From an uncultured Clostridia bacterium (GTDB lineage: Bacteria; Bacillota; Clostridia; TANB77; CAG-508), in NCBI GenBank assembly GCA_947626705.1, contig CANQTJ010000072.1:1-8289 (forward strand): a stretch of DNA of 8,289 nucleotides, written 5' to 3'. Below, piece after piece: positions 1-6,996 of this stretch. Each line of letters begins with the position of its first letter. Position 1 is the stretch's first letter. Made by a program: the position numbers and the translations under genes. The notes under the pieces were generated by a model. The model saw only the letters and a list, made by a program, of their open reading frames with translations. It was not told the DNA's origin and did not search any database.

Positions 1-513
1 ACATTAGAAGGACAAGTTACAAGACCAACTTTAGATAGAGTTAAAGAATCATTATTTAATATAATACAAAATGAAATAAATAATAAAATATTTTTGGACC
101 TATTTTCAGGAAGTGGAGCAATTGGACTAGAAGCGGCGAGTAGAGGTTGCAAAAAATCAATTTTATGTGATAAATCAAAAGATGCAATAAAAGTAATACA
201 AAAGAATATTGAAAAAACTCATTTAGAAAATAAAGTAGAACTGTATAATTTAGATTATGAGAAAACACTAAAAACAAAAATTAAAAATAAAGTAGATATT
301 GTATATATAGACCCACCATATAATTCAGATTTTGCAATCAAAGCAATTAATATAATTATAAACCAAAAAATAGTTGATGAAAATTCTATAATAATAATTG
401 AAACAGATAATGAAGATAAAATATTAAAAGAGTTAGAAAATATAAAAATTGAAATAACAGATAGAAGAAAATATGGCAGAGCAACACTAATATTTTTAAA
501 ATATAAAATGTAG
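1..513 (+). CDS. rsmD: 16S rRNA (guanine(966)-N(2))-methyltransferase RsmD, 5'-truncated
   Basis: RsmD transfers a methyl group from S-adenosylmethionine to N2 of a guanine in the small-subunit rRNA (G966 in E. coli) during 30S assembly in the cytoplasm. The reading frame is open from base 1 to the TAG at 511-513, giving 170 visible residues. The start codon lies outside the window; against a usual length of about 185, roughly 15-20 residues are missing. The visible N-terminus carries the family block VTRPTLDRVKESLFN. The SAM-binding loop DLFSGSGAIGLEAASRG follows at visible residues 33-49, and an acidic residue at 57 (LCDKS) is placed to bind the ribose. The catalytic motif is DPPY at 104-107 (bases 310-321), the D-variant of the N/DPPY motif of exocyclic-amine methyltransferases. 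An internal TTG at base 94 would cut into the SAM motif and is not a real start. In many Firmicutes coaD follows rsmD; here it does not. Confidence 0.95.
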   Translation, partial: TLEGQVTRPTLDRVKESLFNIIQNEINNKIFLDLFSGSGAIGLEAASRGCKKSILCDKSKDAIKVIQKNIEKTHLENKVELYNLDYEKTLKTKIKNKVDIVYIDPPYNSDFAIKAINIIINQKIVDENSIIIIETDNEDKILKELENIKIEITDRRKYGRATLIFLKYKM

Positions 514-516
514 ACA

Positions 517-539
517 AAAAACTTTAAAAATAAGTTTTT
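517..539 (+). terminator. Weak hairpin after rsmD
   Basis: An 8-bp perfect inverted repeat (AAAAACTT at 517-524 and AAGTTTTT at 532-539) encloses a 7-nt loop, 3 nt after the rsmD stop codon. The right arm ends in five T residues, so it resembles a small intrinsic terminator. The stem has only one G-C pair and would be unstable, and the downstream gene has no obvious promoter of its own. It may attenuate slightly or mean nothing in such AT-rich DNA. Confidence 0.2.
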
Positions 540-564
540 CTTAAAATTAGAAAGGGGTAAAACC

Positions 565-1068
565 ATGGAAATATTTGAACTACTAGAATCTCTAGAAGAT
601 ATAATTGAAAGGAGTAAAAACTTACCATTTTCAAGTAAAGGAATAGTTGACAAAGACGAAATGCTAGATTTAATAAAAGAAGTTAGATTAAAACTTCCAG
701 ATGAATTAAAACAAGCAAAATGGGTAAAAGAAGAAAGACAACGTATATTAGTAGAAGCACAAAAAGAAGCTGATGGAATTGTTAAAGAAGCGGAAAACAG
801 AATAATTTCAATGATAGATGAACACGAGATTACTAGAAAAGCTTATGAACAAAAGAAAGAGATAATAGAAACTGCAAACGAAAGAGCAAGAGAAATTTCA
901 AATGGAACTAAAGAGTATGCAGATGAATTATTAGAACGTACAGAAGATGTTTTAAATCAAACATTAGAAAATTTAGAAAATAATATATCAGAAACATTAA
1001 AAGCAATGGAAGTATCTTTGGAAGATACAATTAAAACAATACAAAATAGCAGAAGAGAATTAAACTAA
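565..1068 (+). CDS. Coiled-coil protein, ATP-synthase-b/DivIVA-like (clostridial 'ATPase' family)
   Basis: This is a 167-residue soluble protein with no signal peptide or membrane segment. Residues 1-48 form a short N-terminal domain containing PFSSKGIVDKDEMLDLIKEV and then RLKLPDELKQAKWV, a block I associate with small clostridial proteins annotated 'ATPase' or 'V-type H+-ATPase subunit H-like'. Residues from about 50 to 165 are one long charged helix rich in Glu, Lys, Arg and Ala (for example RILVEAQKEAD), expected to form a coiled coil as in F0 subunit b or DivIVA. No Walker A motif is visible, so the 'ATPase' label has no support in the sequence. The start is ATG at 565, preceded by AAAGGGG at 551-557. 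It lies between rsmD (51 nt upstream) and ftsK (142 nt downstream), in the region where Firmicutes often carry coaD. A DivIVA-like scaffolding role in envelope or division is possible but only inferred from the helix and the neighbourhood. Confidence 0.8.
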   Translation: MEIFELLESLEDIIERSKNLPFSSKGIVDKDEMLDLIKEVRLKLPDELKQAKWVKEERQRILVEAQKEADGIVKEAENRIISMIDEHEITRKAYEQKKEIIETANERAREISNGTKEYADELLERTEDVLNQTLENLENNISETLKAMEVSLEDTIKTIQNSRRELN

Positions 1069-1121
1069 AATATAATAATGAAAATAGGAGGGATAAGGAG
1101 GAGGTTCTGTTCTCTCTTTTA

Positions 1122-1151
1122 TTTACATTATGGAATTAAATTTCCTATAAT
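1122..1151 (+). promoter_or_regulatory. Predicted sigma-A promoter for ftsK
   Basis: A perfect -10 hexamer TATAAT lies at 1146-1151 and a near-consensus -35 TTTACA at 1122-1127, 18 bp apart. Transcription would start near 1158, giving a leader of about 50 nt before the TTG start of ftsK. This is the best promoter match I see in the window, and it sits in the longest gap between genes. It probably drives ftsK and the closely spaced genes after it. AT-rich DNA gives chance TATAAT boxes, so the paired -35 and the intergenic position are the main support. Confidence 0.6.
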
Positions 1152-1155
1152 GTAA
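1123..1155. repeat. Inverted repeat overlapping the ftsK promoter
   Basis: TTACATTATGGAA (1123-1135) is the reverse complement of TTCC (1142-1145) plus ATAATGTAA (1147-1155). The arms are therefore 13 bp, with one unpaired T at 1146 and a 6-nt centre at 1136-1141. The repeat covers both the -35 and the -10 elements. It could be an operator for a dimeric repressor or a hairpin in read-through RNA. No T-run follows it, so a terminator is unlikely. Confidence 0.7.
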
Positions 1156-1193
1156 TAGTTAGAATGATTTATTATAGTTATTATTTCATTATA

Positions 1194-1200
1194 GAAAGGA
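1194..1200 (+). promoter_or_regulatory. Ribosome binding site fixing the TTG start of ftsK
   Basis: GAAAGGA at 1194-1200 lies 10 nt before TTG at 1211. The TTG is followed by a Lys/Arg-rich leader (AKRKSTKRK) and then the first membrane segment, as expected for FtsK N-termini. No in-frame ATG lies between this site and that leader, so TTG is the natural start. Confidence 0.75.
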
Positions 1201-1210
1201 CGTGTAGAAA

Positions 1211-3676
1211 TTGGCAAAAAGAAAAAGTACAAAAAGAAAAACAAGTAGAAAAAAATCATCTAATATAGATTTAACAGTAGTTGGATTAATAATATTAAGT
1301 ATATTATTATGTGTATTAATTTATGGAAATTCAGGAGTAATAGGGGTAAAATTAAACGAAATTCTAGGTGGAATGATGGGAATAATAAAATATGTTTTAC
1401 CAATAGGAATATTTGCAGTAAGCATAAAAATTGCTTGTGCTGATAATGAATATATAACCTCAAAATTGATACAATATGCTATATTACTAATTAGTTTTTC
1501 TGTATTAATGAGTGTATGGCAAATTAATAATAAACAATTAACAATAATAGATAAAGATATGACAGAAATTGTAAAAGATGCATATAGATATGGAACTAAT
1601 GGCAAAGGAGGAGGTGCATTAGGAGCAATACTTGCAACACCACTATCTAATTTATTAAGTCCTATAGGAGCAATAGTATTATGTATAGGGGTTGTAGTAA
1701 TGCTTGCTGTATTTACTTTTGGAATAAATATATCAGAAATTATAAATAATATGGTAGAAAAAACGGAAGAAGATAGAGAGGAAAGATTAGAAAGAAAATT
1801 ACAACAAAAAGAAGAACAATTAAAAATAAGACAGCAATTACTTGAAGAAAGAAAGAAACAAAAAATAGAGAGAGAACTAATGAAAGAAAACTCAAGACAA
1901 GAAGCACTAGCAGAAGATAGTGTTGGAGAACAGATAAAAATTAATTTTGGTGGTAGAATTATTGATGACGATGATAGTAAAAAAAGAAAAAAATATGACC
2001 ATAAAGACGATGATTTAACACCATTAACAAAAGAAAATAAGAATATGCATAAAGCAGAAGAAATGCAACCAGATGTAATAGAAAATAATATATTTAAAAA
2101 AGATGAAGGGAATTTATTTAGACAAGAAGAAGAAAAAAAAGAAGATAAAACAAAAGAAGTATTACAACTAGAACACGCAATGATAGTAGAAGATGAAAAT
2201 TATGAATATCCACCAATTGAATTATTGGGAAAGACAGAGAAAAAAGTTTTAAAAGGCGGAGCAAAAGCTTTAACAGACACAGCAACTAAACTACAAAAAA
2301 CGCTATATAGTTTTGGAGTATCAGCAAAGGTAGAAAATGTATCTGTTGGACCAGCAATTACAAGATATGAACTAAAACCAGCAGAAGGAGTTAGAGTAAG
2401 CAAAATAGCAAATTTAGCAGATGATATAGCCTTAAATTTAGCAGCAGAAACAATAAGAATAGAAGCTCCTATTCCAGGAAAACAAGCAGTAGGAATAGAA
2501 GTACCAAATAAAGAAAAAGAATCAGTACATTTAAGAGAAGTACTAGAAAGTGACGAATTTTCAAATAATAAATCAAAATTAACTGTAGCATTAGGAAAAG
2601 ATGTTGCAGGAAATATACAATTAGCGGATATAGCTAAAATGCCACACGTTTTAATTGCTGGTTCAACAGGTTCAGGAAAAAGTGTATGTATAAATACAAT
2701 TATTACAAGTATTATATATAATGCAAAACCAAGTGAAGTAAAAATGGTAATGGTAGACCCAAAAGTTGTTGAATTATCTGTATATAATGGAATACCACAT
2801 TTATTAATACCAGTAGTAACAGACCCTAAAAAGGCAGCAGGAGCTCTAGCGTGGGCAGTACAAGAAATGGATAATAGATACAATTTATTTGCAACTAAAG
2901 GAGTAAGAGATTTAAAAGGATATAATAAAGCAATAGAAAAAGAAGAAGGATTAGGAAAACTACCACAAATAGTTATAATAGTAGACGAATTGGCAGATTT
3001 AATGATGGTTGCAGCAAAAGATGTAGAAGAAGCAATATGTAGATTAGCGCAAAAAGCAAGAGCAGCAGGAATGCATTTAGTAATTGCAACACAAAGACCA
3101 TCTGTTGATGTAATAACAGGTTTAATAAAAGCAAATGTGCCATCAAGAATAGCATTTGCAGTATCATCACAGGTTGACTCAAGAACAATTTTAGATTCAG
3201 TAGGAGCAGAAAAATTATTAGGAAAAGGAGATATGTTATTTTTCCCATCTGGATATCCAAAACCTGTTAGAGTACAAGGAGCTTTTGTATCAGATGACGA
3301 AGTAGAAAAAATAGTTGATTTTGTAAAACAGAATGGAACAGCAACTTATAGTGAAGATATTTTGGAATCAATAGAAAACAATAATAAGACAGATAAAGAA
3401 TTAGCACAAGAACAAGCTGAAGATGATGATACAGACCCATTTTTAATGGAAGCAATAGATGCAGTAGTAGAACAAGGACAGGCATCAACATCATTTATTC
3501 AAAGAAGATTTAAAGTTGGATATGCAAGAGCTGGAAGAATTATAGACCAAATGGAAGAAAGGGGAATTATATCTGGATATCAAGGAAGTAAACCAAGAGA
3601 AGTATTAATAACAAAAGAAAGACTTGAAGAATTAAAAATGAGTACAAGTCCAGAAAAAGTAGAAGAAGCACAATAA
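1211..3676 (+). CDS. ftsK: DNA translocase FtsK/SpoIIIE family
   Basis: This is a membrane-anchored, ATP-driven DNA pump that moves chromosomal DNA through the closing division or sporulation septum. The protein has 821 residues, a normal length for Firmicute members. A basic leader (1-18) is followed by about four membrane segments near residues 19-39, 53-75, 84-103 and 148-172. A charged linker (about 180-330) rich in Glu and Lys comes next, then the alpha/beta motor. Walker A is GSTGSGKS at 484-491. Walker B is IVIIVDELADLM with D592 and E593. The ATQRPSVDVITG segment begins at 626. The C-terminal winged-helix gamma domain, which reads polar DNA sequences, spans about 742-800 (DPFLMEAIDAV to GSKPREVLI). 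All catalytic residues are present. Start is TTG, and the next gene begins 15 nt after its stop, so the two are probably co-transcribed. Sequence alone does not decide between a vegetative FtsK and a sporulation SpoIIIE role. Confidence 0.97.
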   Translation: MAKRKSTKRKTSRKKSSNIDLTVVGLIILSILLCVLIYGNSGVIGVKLNEILGGMMGIIKYVLPIGIFAVSIKIACADNEYITSKLIQYAILLISFSVLMSVWQINNKQLTIIDKDMTEIVKDAYRYGTNGKGGGALGAILATPLSNLLSPIGAIVLCIGVVVMLAVFTFGINISEIINNMVEKTEEDREERLERKLQQKEEQLKIRQQLLEERKKQKIERELMKENSRQEALAEDSVGEQIKINFGGRIIDDDDSKKRKKYDHKDDDLTPLTKENKNMHKAEEMQPDVIENNIFKKDEGNLFRQEEEKKEDKTKEVLQLEHAMIVEDENYEYPPIELLGKTEKKVLKGGAKALTDTATKLQKTLYSFGVSAKVENVSVGPAITRYELKPAEGVRVSKIANLADDIALNLAAETIRIEAPIPGKQAVGIEVPNKEKESVHLREVLESDEFSNNKSKLTVALGKDVAGNIQLADIAKMPHVLIAGSTGSGKSVCINTIITSIIYNAKPSEVKMVMVDPKVVELSVYNGIPHLLIPVVTDPKKAAGALAWAVQEMDNRYNLFATKGVRDLKGYNKAIEKEEGLGKLPQIVIIVDELADLMMVAAKDVEEAICRLAQKARAAGMHLVIATQRPSVDVITGLIKANVPSRIAFAVSSQVDSRTILDSVGAEKLLGKGDMLFFPSGYPKPVRVQGAFVSDDEVEKIVDFVKQNGTATYSEDILESIENNNKTDKELAQEQAEDDDTDPFLMEAIDAVVEQGQASTSFIQRRFKVGYARAGRIIDQMEERGIISGYQGSKPREVLITKERLEELKMSTSPEKVEEAQ

Positions 3677-3678
3677 TG

Positions 3679-3685
3679 AAAGGAG
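3679..3685 (+). promoter_or_regulatory. Ribosome binding site fixing the GTG start
   Basis: AAAGGAG at 3679-3685 sits 6 nt before GTG at 3692, an ideal spacing. It starts 2 nt after the ftsK stop codon. This favours GTG over any internal ATG and suggests translation closely follows that of ftsK. Confidence 0.75.
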
Positions 3686-3691
3686 AATAAA

Positions 3692-5260
3692 GTGAAACAA
3701 AAGAAAAAAAATTTTCTAGAGAAGATTGTAAAAAAAGACTATAATAATGAATTAGAAAATATATTAGAAGATAAAAATTATGACGAAAATGTAAAAAGTA
3801 TTCTCCTAAGTATTTTATATAAAATAGAAGTTGCATACAAAGACTTACAAACTGTAAAAAAGGATATAGAAAATCAAGAGGAATACAAGGCAAATTTACT
3901 AGATATAATAAAAAATCAATGTAATCAAATAAAAATAGTAAGAATGAGTGATGAAAAACATAAGATTCCAGAAAATAAAACTTATATAATAGACAAAGAA
4001 AAAAAAGAAATTATATCATATCCAATAGAAAGAAAATTATTATATGCAATAAATAAAATAGCAAAAAGGGATAAAATTATAAAAGATGACTATTTTCTAG
4101 TAAATGAAACATTGTCAGATTTAATAAATGTAGGAAATAATATAAACGAAGTAGAGCCATTGAGAGATTTTAATGGATATTCGTGGACTGTAGTACCACA
4201 AGAAGTTGAAAGTATAGAACATAACTTGATATATCAAAATTTGAGAATAATAGTAGGATATGAATTTTTAGAAAAATGGATAAAAAATAATGAATATATA
4301 ATAGATTATTATGACTTATTTATGGAAAAGTTAGAAAATAATTATGGAAAAGCAAATAAAAATAAAATAATAGATTTATTAGCTGAAATTTCTATATTAT
4401 TAAGTCTAAAATTTAATAATGATAAAATTGATGAATTAAAAAAGATAAAAATAGATATAGAACAAGAATTAGAAAAAATGAAAGATAGACAGCAATATAT
4501 AGAAAATATAACCAAAAAGAAATTAAAACTAGAAAAAAATATAAAAAAGATAGATTCTACAATAAATGATAAAAATTTATTAAAAAAAGAATATGAAAAA
4601 AGAAATAATAAATTACCATTAGATAAAAAAATTTTTAGTATGAGAATACTATCAAAAATAATGAATGAAGAAAGAGAAGAAGATATAAAAGAATTAGAAA
4701 AGTTAAATAAAATTATAAATCCACAAAATTTTATAAAATATAAGAAAGAATTAGAAGAAAAATATAAATATTTAAAGATAGTAGATATAGAAGATAGACA
4801 AAGCAAATTAGAAACTTTAAATATAGAATTTCAAAAATTATTTTTGGACATATTAAAAATAGATGTTAACAAATCAGAAACGAAACAAGAAATTGAAAAA
4901 ATCATATATAATTTTAGATATTACTTATTATTACCATATAATTATGAAAAATCAATAAAAGATGTAGATAAACTACAAAGAAAAATAATAGAAGTAACAA
5001 ATATGATAATAGATAAAGCAATAGATTTAAAAGTTATAGAAAAAATATCAGATGATAAAAAAACAAATTATGAAATATTAAAAAATATGTTTAATGTAAG
5101 AATAATAAAATTAGAAGATGCATACTTAAAAATAATAAAAGAAGATGATAAATATTTTGTACAGATTTTTGATGAAAATATATTTGAAGAAAAAGTAGAA
5201 ATATCAAAACCAAAAGATTTAGATATTAAGCCAGAAAAGAAAATTTCTATATGGTGCTAA
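3692..5260 (+). CDS. Uncharacterised cytoplasmic coiled-coil protein
   Basis: I do not recognise this 522-residue protein. It has no signal peptide, no hydrophobic span long enough for a membrane helix, no Walker motif and no obvious catalytic signature. It is very rich in Lys, Ile, Glu and Asn. Three parts can be seen. Residues 1-135 are helical and charged. Residues about 136-235 are more mixed, with aromatic and Gly residues (DFNGYSWTVVPQEVESIEHN at 159-178, then a hydrophobic stretch ending near 235), and look like the folded core. Residues about 240-345 are a probable coiled coil (for example KKIKIDIEQELEKMKDRQQY from 250). The tail after 460 has a short strand-like stretch (KYFVQIFDENIFEEKVEI) and ends in Cys. 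The gene starts with GTG, 15 nt after ftsK, and 29 nt before the next gene, so it is probably in one operon with both. A structural or segregation role is a guess from context only. The gene looks intact. Confidence 0.85.
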   Translation: MKQKKKNFLEKIVKKDYNNELENILEDKNYDENVKSILLSILYKIEVAYKDLQTVKKDIENQEEYKANLLDIIKNQCNQIKIVRMSDEKHKIPENKTYIIDKEKKEIISYPIERKLLYAINKIAKRDKIIKDDYFLVNETLSDLINVGNNINEVEPLRDFNGYSWTVVPQEVESIEHNLIYQNLRIIVGYEFLEKWIKNNEYIIDYYDLFMEKLENNYGKANKNKIIDLLAEISILLSLKFNNDKIDELKKIKIDIEQELEKMKDRQQYIENITKKKLKLEKNIKKIDSTINDKNLLKKEYEKRNNKLPLDKKIFSMRILSKIMNEEREEDIKELEKLNKIINPQNFIKYKKELEEKYKYLKIVDIEDRQSKLETLNIEFQKLFLDILKIDVNKSETKQEIEKIIYNFRYYLLLPYNYEKSIKDVDKLQRKIIEVTNMIIDKAIDLKVIEKISDDKKTNYEILKNMFNVRIIKLEDAYLKIIKEDDKYFVQIFDENIFEEKVEISKPKDLDIKPEKKISIWC

Positions 5261-5277
5261 TTTAACTTTTGGATGTG

Positions 5278-5283
5278 AGGAGG
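5278..5283 (+). promoter_or_regulatory. Ribosome binding site choosing ATG at 5290
   Basis: AGGAGG at 5278-5283 lies 6 nt before ATG at 5290. The frame stays open back to a TTG at 5269, but that would put the Shine-Dalgarno site inside the gene and add seven residues (MDVRRKF) before the typical family N-terminus MNITFLGATKTVTGS. ATG 5290 is therefore the better start. Confidence 0.85.
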
Positions 5284-5289
5284 AAATTT

Positions 5290-6936
5290 ATGAATATTAC
5301 ATTTTTAGGAGCAACTAAAACAGTTACAGGGTCAAATTTTTTAGTAGAAGCGGCAGGAAAAAAATTTTTAGTAGATTGTGGAATGTGGCAAGGAAGAAAA
5401 GAACTAGAAGAAGAAAATTTTCAAGAATTTGAGTTTAATCCATTAGAAATAGATTTTGTATTATTAACACATGCACATATAGACCACTCTGGAAGAATAC
5501 CTAAGTTATATAAAGAAGGTTATAGAAATAAAATATATGCTCATAAGGCAACATGTGATTTGTGTGCATTAATGTTACCAGATAGTGGACATATTCAAGA
5601 AATGGAAAATGAGTGGAAAAATAGAAAAAGAATGAGAAAAGGATTAGAACCAAGAGAACCACTATATACAGCAGAAGAAGCAGCTAGATGTCTTGAAATA
5701 TTTGAACCAGTTAAATATGATGAGATAATAGAAATAACACCAGAAATTCATGTAAGATATAATGATGGTGGACACATGTTAGGCTCAAGCATTATTGAAT
5801 TATGGGTAATTGAAAATGGAAAGCAAACTAAAGCAGTATTTACAGGAGATTTAGGAAATAATGATATACCATTATTAAGTGAGCCAACAATGATTGAAGA
5901 TACAGATTATTTAATAATGGAATCAACTTATGGAAGTAGAAAACATCAAAAAAATGAAGAAAAAGCTCAAATGTTTCTAGATATAGTTTCTGAAACATTA
6001 GATAAAAAAGGAACAGTTATAATACCATCATTTGCAGTAGGAAGAACTCAAGAAATACTATATGAGTTGAATAAAATTAAAGAAACAACTAATGATGAAA
6101 AATTTTTAAAAGAATATGAAACATTAATGAAATCACCAGTATATGTAGATAGTCCACTTGCAATATCGGCTACAGAAGTATTTAAAGAAAATATGGATTT
6201 ATTTGATGAAGAAACACAAGAAGAAATGAAAAAGGGAGATAACCCACTTGAATTTCCAGGATTGAAGTTTACTGTAACAGCAGATGAATCTAAAGCTTTA
6301 AATGAAAGCACAGAACCATGTATAATAATATCAGCAAGTGGAATGTGTGAAGTAGGAAGAATAAAACATCATTTAAAACACAATTTATGGAACCCAAACT
6401 CAACAATTTTATTTGTAGGATATCAAGCACCAGGAACTTTAGGATATAGCATCGTAAATGGAGCAGAAAAAGTAAAAATATTTGGAGAAGAAATAGCAAT
6501 AAATGCAAGAATAGAATATTTAGAGGGATATTCAGGTCATGCTGATCAAGATGGGCTAATGAATTTTATATATTCATTTTTAAAAAAGCCAAAGCAAATA
6601 TTTTTAGTACATGGTGAAGAAGAATCACAGAAAATTTTAAAAGAAAAAATAGAAAATGATACTAATATTCCTGTTATAATAGCTGAATTTGGAGAAAATT
6701 ATGAATTAAATAATGAAGAAGTAAAACTAAAATCTAAAATAGAAAAGAAAATACCTGTAAACAATAGAACAGAAGTATTAAATAGACTAGAAAAATTAAA
6801 AGATGAATTATTAGATATGGAAACATTTGTAAAAGAAGATATGAATAATAAAGATTTAAGAGATGAAGATATATTTAGAATAAACGAAAAAATCAAAGAT
6901 TTAGAAAAACAAATCTTAAATGTAATTGAAGGATAA
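5290..6936 (+). CDS. MBL-fold beta-CASP RNA-hydrolase-type protein
   Basis: This 548-residue protein is predicted to cut RNA with a two-zinc centre, like the bacterial and archaeal CPSF-like proteins (the Thermus TTHA0252 type), distinct from RNase J and RNase Z. The N-terminus NITFLGATKTVTGSNFLVE is typical. Metal ligands are in order: HAHIDH at residues 61-66, H162 in GGHMLGS, D187 in TGDLG, and a last His at 441 in LVHGEE. Beta-CASP motifs are also present: ESTYG at 211-215 (motif A), the His pair at 360-361 in GRIKHHLKHNLW (motif B), and GHAD at 416-419 (motif C). SPVYVDSPLAISATEVF is the usual beta-CASP insert segment. All expected active-site residues are there, so it should be active. 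After about residue 494 the protein continues in a charged helical tail (RLEKLKDELLDMETF onward), likely a coiled coil. It follows the unknown coiled-coil gene by 29 nt. The RNA substrate cannot be told from the sequence. Confidence 0.92.
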   Translation: MNITFLGATKTVTGSNFLVEAAGKKFLVDCGMWQGRKELEEENFQEFEFNPLEIDFVLLTHAHIDHSGRIPKLYKEGYRNKIYAHKATCDLCALMLPDSGHIQEMENEWKNRKRMRKGLEPREPLYTAEEAARCLEIFEPVKYDEIIEITPEIHVRYNDGGHMLGSSIIELWVIENGKQTKAVFTGDLGNNDIPLLSEPTMIEDTDYLIMESTYGSRKHQKNEEKAQMFLDIVSETLDKKGTVIIPSFAVGRTQEILYELNKIKETTNDEKFLKEYETLMKSPVYVDSPLAISATEVFKENMDLFDEETQEEMKKGDNPLEFPGLKFTVTADESKALNESTEPCIIISASGMCEVGRIKHHLKHNLWNPNSTILFVGYQAPGTLGYSIVNGAEKVKIFGEEIAINARIEYLEGYSGHADQDGLMNFIYSFLKKPKQIFLVHGEEESQKILKEKIENDTNIPVIIAEFGENYELNNEEVKLKSKIEKKIPVNNRTEVLNRLEKLKDELLDMETFVKEDMNNKDLRDEDIFRINEKIKDLEKQILNVIEG

Positions 6937-6977
6937 ACTATAACAATAATTTAAAGATAAAGTTAGAATAATTTATG

Positions 6978-6983
6978 AAAGGA
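6978..6983 (+). promoter_or_regulatory. Widely spaced ribosome binding site of the GH15 gene
   Basis: AAAGGA at 6978-6983 is the only Shine-Dalgarno-like site before ATG 6997, with an unusually long 13-nt spacer. A closer ATG at 6975 overlaps the site and opens only a 10-codon frame, so it is not the gene start. Translation of the GH15 gene may be modest. Confidence 0.45.
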
Positions 6984-6996
6984 ATTAATATAAAAA

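Noticed and set aside
1130..1150. A 6-codon ATG frame inside the dyad, a possible leader peptide
   Set aside because: The nearest Shine-Dalgarno sequence ends 25 nt upstream, and there is no downstream terminator or attenuator pair to go with it.
1078..1155. A 25-codon frame from ATG 1078 to TAA 1153-1155, ending exactly at the edge of the inverted repeat
   Set aside because: It has no ribosome site, contains three AGG Arg codons in a row in a genome that prefers AGA, and runs through the purine tract and promoter. It is probably chance.
2200..2883. A 227-codon open frame on the - strand inside ftsK
   Set aside because: It lies opposite the FtsK motor domain, whose + strand motifs are all conserved; the - strand frame is a by-product of codon bias.
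3692..5260. The unknown gene as an SMC/Rad50-like or phage-defence ATPase
   Set aside because: Despite the coiled coil there is no Walker A, Walker B or signature motif, and no nuclease or defence gene beside it.
5269..5289. Upstream TTG start for the beta-CASP gene
   Set aside because: It would place the AGGAGG ribosome site inside the coding region and add residues not typical of the family N-terminus.
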